Assembly (NCBI GenBank): GCA_003586115.2
Contig: QVOM02000101.1
Location: 30,230,583 to 30,294,582 of the forward strand
Origin: Salvator merianae
Lineage: Eukaryota; Chordata; Lepidosauria; Squamata; Teiidae
DNA: 64,000 bases
Reading direction: 5' to 3'
In this document: in pieces, positions 34,323 to 47,924 of the stretch
Numbering within the stretch: position 1 is the stretch's first letter
Layout: every line of letters begins with the position of its first letter
Translations under genes and position numbers: made by a program
The notes under the pieces: model-generated
What the model was told of the DNA's origin: nothing
Seen by the model: the letters and a program-made list of their open reading frames with translations, nothing else
Databases searched by the model: none

Positions 34323-34505
34323 CTAGGAAATGACTGTAGCTTAGTGACTGAGCAAACTGCCTGGAAAGCAGAGGGTTGTTGGTTCTATCCCCAGCCTCTC
34401 CATGGAAGGAGGCAATGATAAACTACTTCTGTATATTTCCAAGCAAACTTCATAGATGTGCCCATGCAATGAATCAGGAGTTGGCCATAACTCAGTGGTG
34501 TCCAA
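34323..34505 (+). mobile_element. tRNA-derived SINE
   Basis: Best preserved of three copies: box A TAGCTTAGTGACTGAGC, box B GGTTCTATCCCCAG, then 'aaactacttctgtatatttccaa' and the tail 'atcaggagttggccataactcagtggtg'. Box A and B spacing fits an RNA polymerase III promoter inherited from a tRNA. Confidence 0.8.
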
Positions 34506-34689
34506 GATCAAAACCCAGATGCTATAGGGTGGAGGTCAAAGAATATTACAATTATAAACCACTGAGAGATCAAGGAGAACCAACAGGGTCATGTTGCCCC
34601 CATCTCTTTCCTGATGAAGTTCGTTGGTGACCAAGGCGGTTTCAGTGCCAAATCTCCATCTGAGACTAAATTAGCTATTTCAGTACAAG

Positions 34690-35095
34690 GTGGTCATCCT
34701 GAATTGGAACAAGCAATCCATCCTAATCTGGAATGGATTGCTCCTGGAACAGGACAAGGCCTTCTTTACTGGGATAACCTGTTCTGTGCCAGCCTCCAAA
34801 CTGGCTCCAAAACTTGTGCTAACAAGCTGAGTTGATGGGGGTACTTCTGAATGCTCTGAAGGCCAGGAATGAAAGTTTGTGGCTCTTGGAGCTCCCCAAA
34901 GAGACCATTTTTGGATCCCTCATAGTATACTGGACCATGGAGTTGGCTGTCTGCATGCCACAGTGGTCCGGTATACCATCCCTTAGTATGCCAGTAGATC
35001 TCAAAAAGAGGTTTACTGGTAAATCAGACCAGGATGCTATTTTGGGTGCCCTAGTCTGGTCTATGCTCCATCTCATGTGGATGGAGTATACTGGG
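34690..35095. repeat. Two-copy repeat (copy 2), uninterrupted
   Basis: Matches 26,939-27,560 in order and orientation. It has 'gtggtccggtataccatccc' intact at the place where copy 1 carries a hAT insertion. Confidence 0.65.
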
Positions 35096-35110
35096 GGGGG
35101 GGGGGAATTG

Positions 35111-35188
35111 TGCCTCCCTTAAACCACACCAGATTGCAGAAAGGAGGCCGTGCCTCCCTTAAACCACACCAGATTGCAGAAAGGAGGC
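35111..35188. repeat. 40-bp tandem duplication
   Basis: A unit starting TGCCTCCCTTAAACCACACC occurs at 35,111 and again at 35,151 with almost no change, so the duplication is recent. It follows a poly(G) run at about 35,093-35,105. Confidence 0.9.
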
Positions 35189-35189
35189 C

Positions 35190-38100
35190 TGTGGACCACT
35201 TCTAGGTCCAGTATACCAGCAATTGTGGGAAGACTTTATGCTTTTTACTATAAACATACACAGTATTGATCTCTAAATTACTTCAGAGAGAAAGACAATA
35301 CAAATGCTGCAGTCCTATATATGTCAATGCAAAAGTAAATCCCACTGAGTTCGATAGACTCACTCTCAGGTTGTATGCATAAAATTCCAGGTTAAGAATC
35401 AGAGTATTTGCACAATATGCAAAGTGGGAAGATGTAACATTCCCAGCAAAAACATTAGAAAGTCTATTCATCCTTATTTTGTGAGTAAAAGTCAGTCTTC
35501 AGATCTGTGCTCTGTAGGAGTATATGTGGGAGTCTACAAAGAGTTGCTGATGAAAGGAAGAGGGTGGTAGTACTACAGAGAGTTGTGCCAAATGCTTATT
35601 CCTTCAGTGGCACACATTGCTGCCACTGTGCCTGGAGCAGAATGGACACACAGGAGAGCTTGACAGAAGCAATAGTGTGTCACTTGGTAGCATTGGGGGG
35701 GGGGGTCCTGTTGGAAGGTTCCATCTAGTTCTGGTGGTGGTAGAATCTGGAGACATACAAATAGAGGAATCCCTGTTGCTTTTTTGCAAGCTTGTGCAAC
35801 TGCATATTTTTGGCTTTCTAAGTCATAGCAATGCCTGTTGAAGGTATACATAGTAGGTGAGTGTTAGGAGGGAAAGCAAAAGTATGTCTGTTAATGAACC
35901 ATACCACTGTGCATCTCCTATATGTGTACATTCCTGGCGAATAAATATTAATTGCACTTGGTCCCTCTTAAACATTATAATAAGCCAACTGCTTCAACCC
36001 ACATGTTCCTTGTCCTTTCTCCCAGACCCACTGCATGTAAACATGATCCAAGATGTCTCCTGAGGAAGCTAGACATGCATGCATTGGTCTTGAAAATTGT
36101 GCAAAGGAAAAGAAGAATGATGCTTGAATCTCTGTTGTGGAAGAAATAAGTCAAGAACAAACACACACACACATTAAATTATGTTGAATTATAGAATACA
36201 TGAATTTGAAGAATTCAATCTGAATTCTGTTCAGTGCAGGAATCTGCTAGACCTTCCCCAAAAGATGACCACCCGGGTTCACCTACATTGAGGAGGAATC
36301 CACAATTGTGTGAGGCAAGCTCTTATGATCAAGAAATTGATGCTATCATCCATGGTGATTCTATATAACCTCCTCCCTCACTCCTAGTCTGTTCAATGGC
36401 CTGGCATATTTTTGTCTCCAAATGATGTACCCTGTTAGTCAATTAGGATCAGCTGGAAAGGGCACAGGATTGAATCAGGCACTGCTATAAATAGACATGG
36501 CAGGCTGTGGCTTTAATTAGATAGGAAAAGGGAAAAGAATTGAGACAGTTTTGTCAGAACAGGGTTCAGTGGAAACAGGATTCAGTTTTAATCCATTGGG
36601 TCCAGTTCCTTCCCTGATCAACAAAGGGGGGCGACAAGAAATTTGGTCTCTCTTATATGTGACAGACCTTTGGCTATTTTGTAAACATAAAAATAAAGGG
36701 AGGAGGAGGAGGAGGAGGAAACCTCTTTTTCAAATTAAACATGCACAGCACCTTCAACCATTATATCTTCAAGTCTTGCATCTTGCTGGTAAACTTTCCC
36801 TGTAATTTGTTCTGTCAAAGTCCTTTTTAGCATGTAGTACCCAAAATTCACAAGACTGTGTGCCCATGCAAACATAGACCTGAAGGTGGAAACCTTGATG
36901 AAAATATCTTGTTTGTGCCATTGGAAGGTGTCTCCACAGAGTTTTTCCCAAGGGTGTGAAATTGCACCCTTCATGCAAAGGCTCCAGTGACAGCAATTGT
37001 GCTCTATGCTGGAGCAACGTGCTCATCATGGAGCACCTCTTGCCACCTGAAATGGAAATGTGGCAGCCAAAGATGCACCTGTGGGAACCTTATTGGACAA
37101 GTGGAGGTGAAGTGAAAGTGTGCTGTAATTGGTGCCAAGGGCACTGTAGTTCATACCTCTTTTGATCTGGATGCAATAGTTCTGTTCATGTAGTTCAAGG
37201 CTGTATTGAACATTTTAACTGTTGCATCATAGCCTGTGGTCCATCAGAACTCCTAGATTGCGTTTGTGTGCACTGTTAATGACTCAGGTCTCCCCTACCT
37301 TAAACTTGTCCTTTGAATTATTTCCACTTAAATGTAAAATTATGCACTTAATATGATTCTGCTATTTTGGTCCAGTGTTCAAGCCTGTTGAACTCATTCT
37401 GGGTGCCTCCAGACAGCAGGAAACAATTGTGGGATCTAAAGAAGATCTAAAAATATCTCCTGCTGCCCCAGTCAGACATTGGAGGCAATTACTGGCTGCT
37501 ACTTTCATCTGCTGTCTCCTTTTGTGATTGTTCTTGCAAATACCCAAGAGACAGCTAACCCCCCCCCCCCAATTTTCCTTTGGTTTTTAGTTTTTGGTTT
37601 TTGGTTGTGTGTGTGTGTGTACTTGACTGAGTTCTGAGTATTTGTGGGAGAAACGATTATGAAAGGAGTTGGCAGACAGAAGCAAGGATTCACTATTTCA
37701 GGAAGCCTGGCATTGCTGCTGGATTTCCCATAGTAGCAATATTATAGGATATTGCCTCCATATCCCAGGACTATGTTAGGAATGTCACAGTTGTGAGTGG
37801 CATTTCCAAAACAATCCTGGAAGATTTCTGGTGTTTAGCCCAAGTCTGGAAGCTGAATGTTCACTTATGAGCACTGAACTTCATCCTGTTAACTTTGGCC
37901 CAATGTTGAGGCCACATTGAACCTTGATTAAAACAACAGGGGCTCTGGCCCAGCAAGCACTACAAACTCCCATCAGGGGAATGCAGCCTAAGGCAGCTAA
38001 TGTATCTTTATCTATTGTCAGTTATGTTTGCTTCAGTTTCCTGGGAATACTCCATTGGTATGATGGATTTTCTTGTGCCCCTATAAGCAAAAAGCCTCAA

Positions 38101-39290
38101 CCAAATTAAGAGTTAAATAATTTTGCCTTCCCTCTAGCCTGCATTTCAACCTCTCTGTCTTTTTGTGGGTGTATGTGTGCAACAACACTACAATATCATC
38201 AAAAGTCAGATTTTATATAGTTGGCATTCCTTCTCAGCTTCATCTGATTTTGAGCTATGACTATTTTGACTCATTCCTTACAAGTTAAAGCATCCAGTTT
38301 GTACTCCTACTTTCTTGCAAAGACATCCTGTTATTTCCTTTACAGGTCCTTTCTGATTTTCACTTTGCCAGTGAGATCTCTATGTGTCCACACTGGCTTC
38401 CTTAAGTGTTTCCATTTTTCCTCTTTATTGGGATTGTTTGTGCCTGCATTTCCACAATCTTGTTTTTTCAGACTTTCCCACCCCTCCTGTTATTTTTGCT
38501 GTTTTTAGTCACTGGGAATTTCAAATAACAAAATTCCACCCAGTTTTTCTCTTAGTCTGCTTAAATCTTTATTTATGAAGTATGACTCATCTTCCACCCC
38601 CCAGTTATTATGAGTGCCAACAACAACAGCAAAAAATGTCATTTTCCCCCAAATAGCACCTGGAAGTTTTACTTGCCAGTTCATAGGCATTATCTGAAGC
38701 CCACACTGTAGCAGAATCCCGTATGTTTTTTTCATCCAACCAACCCTGAAAGGAGTAAGATCAAATGTAGATTTTAGGGTGCTTCAGTTAAAGCCAGTGT
38801 ACAGTGCTTCTGGGTAGTTCTGGCTGCATCTGCCTGTACTGCTTTCCATCCATCAACCAGTTCTTCTCTGATGGTTAGTACTAGGCCTGAGATGACTGAA
38901 ACCCTTATTTCTACTTCTACAGTACCATCTCAAAGATGAGATTTCAGCAAGTTCAATAAAAAATCTGATCGACCTCCCACTCTAAATTGCATTAGTTTTT
39001 CAGCAGATGGCAAGAAAGTTTAAGTCTCCCATTACCACTTCATTTTACCGTTTGGAAGACTTGTTAAGATGATTATGCTTTTCCCCCTTTTTAATCTACG
39101 TTGTCCATCTCATCAAAAATAGAAAGCAAAGTTCTTCATTGCCCCAGATAGTAGCCGAACCTCACAATGTCACTTCTTGTGAAAATGCTTATTAGCAATA
39201 GAGTTCTTAAATACTTAAATCCTTAGAGAATATTTAAAGGAAGGTGATTGAAAAGTGTGTTATGTAGGAACTGTAATATGGAAGTAAATA
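35190..39290. other. Stretch without recognised genes
   Basis: Holds poly(G) at about 35,696, (GGA)n at about 36,698-36,719, poly(C) at about 37,560 and (GT)n near 37,608. A segment at about 37,390-37,890 starts with 'GTGCCTCCAGACAGC', like the ends of the fold-back MITEs, but its other end is unclear. Confidence 0.4.
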
Positions 39291-39299
39291 TATGCTGTA

Positions 39300-40090
39300 G
39301 CTTTTAAACTGTCTTCAGAGTAGCTCCATATAGAACACATTACAATAGTCTAATCTGGAAGTTACCAGAGCATGGATTGCTATGGTCAAATAGTGTTTGT
39401 CCAAAAAGGGCCATGGCTTGCAAACCAATCATTGCAGGAAGTAGGTGCTCCTGGCCACTGCTTCTACCTGAACAGCAAGTGTCAGGGCAGAGTCCAAGAG
39501 CATCTGTCCCTTTCAGGGCAAATAAACCCAACCAAGGATGCCTCCTTTATTTATAGATATAAGACCCTCTAACACTTAGCACATTAATCTTTTTTCTGAA
39601 TTCTGTTTAATTATCCATCCAGCCCATTACTAGGGCCGTCTCTCCTGATTCAGATGGTATGGGATGACAGAGCTTGGTGACATCTGCACATAGCTGGCCT
39701 CTCACTCCAAATTTCATGATGACCTCCCCCAGTGGCTTCAAATAGGTTTTAAATAGTGTGGGAGATAAGATTGATCTCTGACAAGCCTAACAAGTGAGTT
39801 CACAGGGCAATGAGCAGCAATCTTCCACAACCAATCTTTGGCACCAGCCTTGGAGATAGGAGTGGGTGCCACCAACTCCCAAACTCCATAGCCTTTCCAG
39901 AAGGGCATCATGGTCAATGGTATCAAAAGTCAATGAGAGATCCAGGAGAACCAATACGGTGACATTCCACCTGTCTTTTTTCAAGAAGAAAGTCATCAAC
40001 CAGGGCAACTCAGGTGGTTTCAGTGCCAAATTGGAATGGGTCTAGATAATCAACTTCCTTCAAGTATGTGTTGGGCAGCCACAACACTCT
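39300..40090 (-). mobile_element. L2/CR1-type LINE ORF2 relic
   Basis: The minus strand encodes 'LLDLSLTFDTIDHDALLERLWSLGVGGT' (about 39,870-39,950), the RT motif A region. Further along, near 39,350, is 'IHALVTSRLDYCN', as in the 27.8-29.9-kb relic. The YADD box and much between are lost. An N-terminal extension of the palm reaches about 40,090. Confidence 0.75.
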
Positions 40091-40181
40091 CCAGTTCCTT
40101 GCTCACGAAGATAAAGCTGTTATTTTACTCTGTAATACTTCTCTATGTACCATCTCTTTTCTTTCTTCCTTCCTTCCCAAC

Positions 40182-40211
40182 TTTATTTATTTATTTATTT
40201 ATTTATTTATG
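40182..40211. repeat. (TTTA)n microsatellite
   Basis: Tetranucleotide tract of about seven units. Confidence 0.85.
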
Positions 40212-42180
40212 AACTTATTCATTCACTTAAGTCTTCAGAGGAAGAGATTTCAGATTGTCTCAGGTGTTATGAGTATGCAGTTGGCATCTAAATTGCTTTA
40301 TCTTTTAGCTATTTAGAAGGAATAGCATTATTTCAGGGTGAGACTATCATGGCTCTTGCTAAGTGAATGAAATCAAACTGAAAAATGCATCCAGAGAAAA
40401 GGGAATTAGACAGTTTCCAGACTGTTGCTACCTCACCAGATCCTGTTGAAAAGGCACAGTGATCAAATATTCAACTTGTATGACTTTTGTCCTTGGTTTC
40501 TGGTCAAAGCCAAGCTTCATTCAGATAGAATGCATCAGAATATTTTCTCACTAGAAACACAAGGAAGCAATTTATCAGAAATAAATAAAGATCTACTACC
40601 TTCCCTGACTGAAAAACTTCAGAAAATGTTAACAAATTCTGTATTTCTTGTAGTGGGATGCTTCATTTGATTATAGCTACTAACCATGGATTTGTTCACC
40701 CTTAAAGGTCTTTATGATTTTTGTCACTAAGGAATGCTTCTCCAAATGTACCCCCCTAGCAAGCTAGTCAATTTAAATTTCAATAATGTGACAGAGTTTG
40801 AGAAAAGACTTCCAATGATGTCTCCAATGATTGATCTCCAGATGTGTAGAAATACCAGGAATGTGTCAGCATCTTATCAAGAGTGGCAGACAGTCACAAT
40901 GCCATGTCTAGTGCTAAAAGCATATCACCCCTAAAGGTTGAAGTAAATATAGTGTAGGGTATAGTGTAGTGTGCACATAAACAGCAATAATAATAATAGT
41001 GAGTGGGTACAGTGAGATCTTGGAAGTTCAGTCCAGCATTGTGTTGAAAGAATCCATGCTAGTCTGGCAGCCCAAAGTGCAGGAACATGTTGGGATACTT
41101 TCAAAGCCAGCTTTTGCCCATGTTGCCTGCAGGTGGCCTTAGAGGGCAAATTTGAATAGATTATTTAAAAAAAAAAATCAGAGCATTCAGACATAACATT
41201 ATGAAATAGTGATCTGTGTCTCTATGCATGCATGCATCTATTTGCTGGCTTGGACCACTTTTGGATTTAATATCTTGATCATATTTGTCTGCAGTCCTGC
41301 ATTGTGGCCTGTTATGAGAGCTGTTTTGGCATTCTGTGCTTGTTCAGAGGCTATAGTCTTTAGAACTAGAGGTTTCGCTTGACACGTCACTGACAACAGA
41401 ACCCGAGGGAGGGGAGATGACCAAGGCCGGTCTTGCTGGAATTATTTTTATTAGAATGGAATAAAAATCCAAACAGTGACTTAACAGAAGCAAATTTAAA
41501 CTTAGGAAATTAGTATCAAAAGTAGGAAATGCAAGTAGTAAGCTGTACAGCAGAATTCTAGCAGAGATTTTAATGGTGGCAGAAAGGTCAGAGCAAGGGT
41601 AGAAAGCTGGAATTTGATTAGGGAGATCTGGAGGGAAATTGACCAGTTGGGGAGCATTGCTAAGTGGAACTCTGGAATTCCATTCCACATTTCAGTGAAA
41701 AATATTCCCTAAAATTATTGGGAAGTGGTTGAGGAGGGAGGTAGTCACATCCTTTTCCTACAATTGATCAGCTCTCCCTGTGATCTCCCACCTCAGGCTC
41801 CCACTTAGTATTGTAGCCATCAGACTATGATCAAGAAATGCAATGAAGTCTGCATAACCTTATTAAGAATGTAAACTATTTGTGTAATCATTGTTACTAG
41901 AAAATGCCCTGGACTATGCTCATTTTCATGTTGCATATTTTTAGTATGTTATGTAACTTAACTTTAGTATGCCATGCGATTTAGTGTTTGGGGTCAGTTA
42001 TCGATACCTAATGGGGACAAGACTGTATACCTCTTTTTTTTTGGGGGCGGGGGATGTTTGGAATTTTCCTTTTGACTGGATGGAGAGTATAGAGTGGATA
42101 AAAGGCAGCTACACGTTATCAGTAAACCACCACACTTAACTCTGTGAGAGAGGTATTGGTCCTTTTTGGCCAAAAAGTAC
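40212..42180. other. Stretch without recognised features
   Basis: No gene or complete element recognised; open frames up to 114 codons lack motifs. Confidence 0.4.
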
Positions 42181-42185
42181 TGTCC

Positions 42186-43257
42186 GGCTGCGTTCCGACA
42201 CGGCATGTAATCAGTTTACAGGCTGTCTTCAGCTCCCGCTGTCCCGACATGATCTTGCCGTTCCGTAATTTTTATGGATTAAATTGGCGAAATCCAGATT
42301 ACTTTGTCTTCGGATTTAATGAACTCTCAAGCCTTTCCAGGTCGCTAGCACGCTTTACTTTATGCTGTGGGCACGGGGAAAGTGATTATTTGAGAGGGAC
42401 CGTACTGTTTTGGGGGGCGTGCAGAGGGAGGGATCCCCATTTTGTGCCATCCAATGATAGACTTTGTGGGTGGGCAGGAAGCACATTAGTTTCCTCTGCC
42501 TCCATTATCCCCCCTTCCCTCGCTGCCAGGGGAAAAGAAATCGTCCTCCTTCTTCGCTAAGCTGCGGTCCTGCCAGGAAAAAATTAAAGGCTTTCTCCAC
42601 TTCCGTCTGCTCTTTAAAGGAAAAAATAAACTGCGCCTGTTTGGAGTTTTGCCGTGGTCAGCACACAGTTAAAAATAGTAGAGCCCCCCCACGTTCCCTC
42701 CTCACTTTTTCCCTTTGTTATGCACCTCTCTCGCTATTTTTAAATAGCGCAACTGCGCTAAAGTGAATCAGCAGGATAACAGAACTCCGCATTTCAAAAG
42801 CTTAGTTAAAGTGAAACAGCAGGATAGCAGAACTGCGCATTTCAAAGCTTAGTTTTTTAAAGTTCATAGTTTTAAAGTGAACGTAGTTTTTAAGTTCTGC
42901 TTCGGTAGACAGAGGCTGCAGGGAGGAGCAAATGGCGAATGACTAGTAATGCTGCCAAGTTAATCCATGTTCTGAGGCAGCAGTGGGGACATGCAGAGAG
43001 CGGAGCTTGACTTTCCCGCCCCTGTGACGTCAAGGTTTGAACGTTGGGACTGCAGCCAATCGCTGACTGCATAGGGAGGAGAATTTGATGACGGGTGGAG
43101 GCAGAAAGGGTACTGCCAAGCACGGGAAATATCAGTGTGGGAACGAGCAAGTACGAATTGACTCCGTGTTAAATTGTAACTGTGGGAATGACCAGAAGAC
43201 GAATTCACTGCGTGTACTCTTCTATACGGATTACATTGATGATGTCCGACCGCGGCC
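42186..43257 (+). mobile_element. Inverted-repeat element family T, copy 2 (short form, 1,072 bp)
   Basis: Left end GGCTGCGTTCCGACACGG, right end (reversed) GGCCGCGGTCGGACATCA. Flanks are TCC and TCT. This copy keeps more CpG dinucleotides than the other three, so it is probably the youngest or least decayed. Relative to copies 1 and 3 it lacks about 400 bp of the interior. Confidence 0.75.
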
Positions 43258-45055
43258 TCTGTGTCTTTTTATTTCTTTTCTCTGGATTCAGAGTTTCTCT
43301 ACATAGCGCTGCATTAATTTGATGTTTAGTGAATTGACAACAGTATGAGCCAATCAATTGTGGTGCCTGCTGTGCCACTGTTTCTTTTTTCCTTTAAACA
43401 ATAAAGACATTTATTTGAAAGAGATAACTGAGAGAGGGGGAAGGGGTAGGAAAGGTCTATCCTACCTCTCGGAAGTCTTTGGTTCTGGGGGGGCAATATC
43501 CAGATACCAGGGATGTCTTGGATGACAGCACACACACTCAACTCTCACTGAAGTGGGTTATTTATATCAGGGAATCCAATAAGAGGCTTTGGGATCAGGT
43601 GAAATTTCCAATACTTTTGCAAACTTCACTATAACAAATGATAACAGGTGATACTGGCAGTCGCAGGGAAGAGGAACCAGAAAACTTGGGATAATCTATA
43701 TTTGGTAGATTAAAGCATCAAATCCAGCTAAACATACCCTAGAAGTAGTAGAGTGCTAAAGGCTGGGATGCCCCAAACCTTTGCAGCAATGTAAAGCTCA
43801 ACAGCCTTGGAGGTGGATCAATGGTACAGATCTCTCCTTGATCCAAAAGATAATATGTAGGTCCTATGGTTCTCACAATTGCCTCATCCTTCAAGCAGCG
43901 GCTTCACACTCTAGTCAGACACATGTACAGCTTGTGCCCTGCATGTTTGGCCTGCTGGCATAACAGGCCATATCACCTGTAAGGAGAGCACTCCAAAGTG
44001 TCATATAAAAGCTGAATCTTGAAGTTGCAATTAGCAGTACTCCAAAGCACAGTGAACCACTTTAGTAACGTTAGAATCACTTTAGGCTGTTTCTGCATGG
44101 CCTGCTTTGTCCCAAGTCATGCCAGGTAAAATTAAGTAACTCAGTCCATGATGGGCCAAGCAGCCAGTTGTCCATGCCAAGACCTATCCAGAATGCAGAC
44201 AGTCCATCATGGTCCAAATACAGAGGCCAGGCGATGTCACTTTGAGGAGACCAGTGAAATGGCACTGGGATTTTCAATGGCAGTGAGATATACTGAACCC
44301 CCACTTGTGTGATGTCTACACATGAGCAGCTGGTCTAATATGCCAGCCTGGAATACTGCTTACAAATGGTTCACTGTTGGTGCAGACTGCTGCACCATTT
44401 TCATGTTGTAGCCTGCTCCAACACATTGCTCAATGCAGACACAGTGTTCTGTTGGGAGGTGAGCCTCCCAGTAGACTGGTCTGCAGTGTAGATGAGGCAT
44501 TCCACTGGGCTGGTCTATCAGCACAGAAAGGTCCTTAGTGGCTGCATCACTGTTGATGATTTCCATCTCTGTGTATCAGTATAAAAACTTTGTTTCTAGG
44601 AATGCTTTCCTATAAATTTTCCTATTTATGTGATAGACTTGGAAGTTATTTAGTCATGTTGTTAAATAAACCAATAAACACACCAGGAAACTGTGAAGAA
44701 ATTAGAGGGAAAAGGAAAAAAACAAAACAAAAGAACGAGGACCTGCTATAAAGAAAGTTTATAGCAAAACTAATGTGGTAATAGGAGGTGTGTATTTTAA
44801 TGGACATAATTCCCATTAGTATCTTTGAGGCTGAACAGATTAATCCATTTTAAGCAGCTTTCACTGTAATCTGCACTTATTAGGCAATTAAAAGAAGACC
44901 ACAGGAAAAGGAAAAAAGGGACTTAGAAATTTTATTTCATGCATTGAGTTCGTGAAAACAGAAAATAGTCATTCTAATAAATTTGGCTGGACTAATGGAC
45001 TGCAATACAAGGCAGAATCATCACATATGATTTTTCATACATTCACATCATCAAA
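43258..45055. other. Stretch without recognised genes
   Basis: At 44,082 TTA is followed by GGCTGTTTCTGCATGG, similar to fold-back MITE ends, but no matching right end was found. Nothing else recognised. Confidence 0.35.
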
Positions 45056-45059
45056 GTAA

Positions 45060-45730
45060 GATGCAGCCCTTTTGTCCATATGCCAAAACTATTGCAGACT
45101 GCAAGAGCAGTAAAGCAGGGCTGTATTCTGGCCCTACTGTTATTCAACTTATGTATTAATGCAATATCTAAACTTCTCTTCAAGGCAAAGTTTAATCTGC
45201 CTCTATTGGCAACTCAATCCATGCCAGGTGCTTTTTTTTTTTTTTTTCTTTACATGAGCAGTATAGTCTTAATGCCATCTGCTATGATAGATATGAAGAA
45301 GGCTCTCTGTTCCTTGTCAGACTATTGTGTGGCTGAGAAGCTGATTATCAATTATTAAAAAAATGAAACAGCGACAACAGAAATAATAATGTTCTCTAAA
45401 AAGCCAAAGATAAAAAACATAAATAAGTAGCCCATTAATGGGCAGACTATAGAGCAAGTTACTATGCATAATGTCTTGGAATAGTGTTTCAGGCTATAAC
45501 CGGCAAGGACGTGCATGTTAAATATGCAGCAGAGATTGGACAAAAATATACTACACAATATTCAGGTTCTTCTATACAAAAGGTGGCTCCTAAGTCCCAG
45601 CTGCTCCTAAGCTGTTCTAACATACAATGGGATGCAATTTGCACCAGAGAGAATCTTATTCCTTTGGAGTCAGTATAGTCCAAATCCCTGAGAAATATAA
45701 TGGAGATACCAAGTTGTGTTCCCAGTGCAA
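45060..45730 (+). mobile_element. LINE reverse transcriptase relic (second LINE family)
   Basis: The plus strand encodes 'ARAVKQGCILALLLFNLCINAIS', then 'SDYCVAEKLIINY', then 'IMFSKKPKI'. This is the order seen in RT of LINEs whose palm reads 'VKQGC-LAP-LF-L-IND' with a later 'LKINY-KTK-M-FSK'. The YADD box has been replaced by a poly(T)-containing stretch (45,231-45,247). The 3' part of the same type of element may be at 48,490-49,075. Confidence 0.65.
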
Positions 45731-45904
45731 TCCTCAGACCAGGGCTCCATCCAGACAGGAGTTAGAACATGTGATTATGCTGTGGCTATGATGGGTTTGC
45801 TACATGTATCTGCGGTAGCCCCAACATTGCCTCATGATATAGGGGTGAAACCCCACTATATCCTATTCTGGAAGAAAAGCAAACAAACAAAAACAACTCC
45901 CTTA

Positions 45905-47441
45905 GGGCATGTTCCGACACAACATTTTATCAGTTTACAGGCCATCTTCAGTTTTTGCTGGCCCAACATGAATTTGCCTTTCCATAGTTTTTTTTTCTGG
46001 ATGAAACTGCCAAAATCCAGACTACTTTGCATTGGGTTAAATGAGTTCTCAGCCCGTTTCAGATTGCTAGCTCATTTTACTTTGCGATGGGAGAATGCAC
46101 AAGTAGATTACTTGGGAGGGACCATACATTTTTTGGGGGGGGGGGCATGCAGAGAGATGGCTGACCATTTCCTGCTATCCAATGTTGGACTTTGTTGTAG
46201 GCATTGAGGGTGGTGGGCACCATAGCCAGCGGGGTGGGTGGGCAGGGAGCACAGTACTTCCTTCTACCTCCTTTACCCTTTCTTCCACTGCTCTCATGAG
46301 AAAAGAAAGTCTCCCTCCATTTTCCTTTGCCAATCTATGATCCTTCCTCCTACTTTATCCCCTGTTTGACACTGCCAGGAAGAAATAAAAAGCTTCCTCC
46401 ACTTCCCTCAGCTAATTAAACCAAGAAGTTGAGCTCCTTCAAGGTCTACAGTGACTTTTGTGCAAAACCGGTACAGTGCTACAGCTAACTTCGGGAAGTG
46501 AGCCAGTTTGCTGCAGGTTGCATGCTAGGGAGGGAGGGCATCACAGATAACTGGACAGCATGGTAGGCTGGGGTGGGCAAGGCAGTTCCAAAATGTATTC
46601 CTTGTTCCTGCTTGTTCTTCCTTCTCTTGCAGTCTGGGCATGCTTTCCCTCACTTTTGTGCAAAAATGCAACAGTGCAACAGTAACATTAAGGCAAGGTT
46701 AAACATAGCTCCTGATCTCAAGTGCTTTCAGAGGGCAAACATATTAGATGTTTCTGCCACCTGTTCGGGGGTGCAGTCCTCTTGCCCCAACAAATAACCC
46801 ACATGCTATCAGTTTTGTCATTGGCACCGCACAGCTACATAGTGGGACACATGTCCCTGTGGATGTCTCAGGAGGAAGTGAGGCAGAGTCCATTTGCTGA
46901 TCACTAACTTTGCTATCATGATAATGGGCCCTCACATGTTCTCCCCTTTCCATGGACCTCTCCTTGCTTTTATGCTACTCTGAAATTGCACAGTTGTGCA
47001 AAAGTGCAATTATAAGGAAGCAGAAATTGTGATCTGCCCTTTAAGATGCTTTATTATGTAGTAGATGTGGAACTGAAGTTCTGCTTGGGTGGATACAGAC
47101 TGGAGGGAGAAAAGGAGCAAATGGCAAATGGCCAGTAACTTCACCAAGGGAACCCATGTTCTCAGACAGGACAGTGGAGTTTGACTTTCCTGGCCTTCTG
47201 AAGTCAAGATTTGAATGTTGGGACGGCAACCAATTACTGATTGCACAAGGAGGGGAATTTGGTGAGGATGGAGACAGAAAGATATATTTTTTCCCATGCC
47301 AAGCATGGGGAAAATGATATGTGAGAATGAACAAGTTTGAATTGAGTCTGTGTTACACTGCAAATGTGGAATAACTGGAACACATACTCAGTCCTTGTTC
47401 TCCTCCAATATGGATTAATTTTACAATATCAGACTGTGCCG
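45905..47441 (+). mobile_element. Inverted-repeat element family T, copy 3 (long form, 1,537 bp)
   Basis: Left end GGGCATGTTCCGACACAAC, right end (reversed) CGGCACAGTCTGATATTG. It is flanked by TTA on both sides (45,902-45,904 and 47,442-47,444). Same orientation as copy 2 but with the additional interior shared with copy 1. Confidence 0.78.
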
Positions 47442-47720
47442 TTAGTTTGTTAAAAACTGGAAAACCTTTACTGACTTTTCACAAGAACTAGAAAATTAAC
47501 TTGTAATCACTGGGTTCGAAGAATAAAGATTAAGAAGAGAGATGTCAGAAGAAGATGGAAACAGAGAATACAAAACTGGCAAGAAATAACGAATGCAAGA
47601 GAAACTTTGGAAGAAGGGAGGAAGTCAACAATTTATAGAATGAATGGTCAGTTGTTTAAATGTACTCATGTGAGAACTTGATGCATGTTTTGTGTATTAT
47701 CAAAATAAATAAAAATCTTT

Positions 47721-47892
47721 GGAAGGAAGGAAGGGAGAAAGGGAGGAAGGGAGGGAGGGAGGGAAGGAGGAAGGGAAGGAAGGAAGGAAGGAAGGAAGGA
47801 AGGAAGGAAGGAAGGAAGGAAGGAAGGAAGGAAGGAAGGAGGGAGAGAGGGAGGGAGGGAGGGAGGGAAGGAGGGAAGGAAGGAAGGAAGGG
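47721..47892. repeat. (GGAA)n/(GGGA)n microsatellite, about 170 bp
   Basis: Mostly GGAA units with GGGA blocks at both ends. Long Arg/Lys/Glu/Gly or Pro/Ser/Leu frames here are artefacts. Confidence 0.97.
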
Positions 47893-47924
47893 CCACTTCT
47901 GGGCAACCGGCATTTCCCGAAATA

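Noticed and set aside
34323..34400. Functional tRNA gene
   Set aside because: Box A and box B are present, but the cloverleaf is not, and the same unit with a common tail occurs three times, so it is a SINE.
42144..42766. Overlapping frames of 138 and 100 codons
   Set aside because: They lie in the family T element, are not kept in the other three copies and show no transposase motif.
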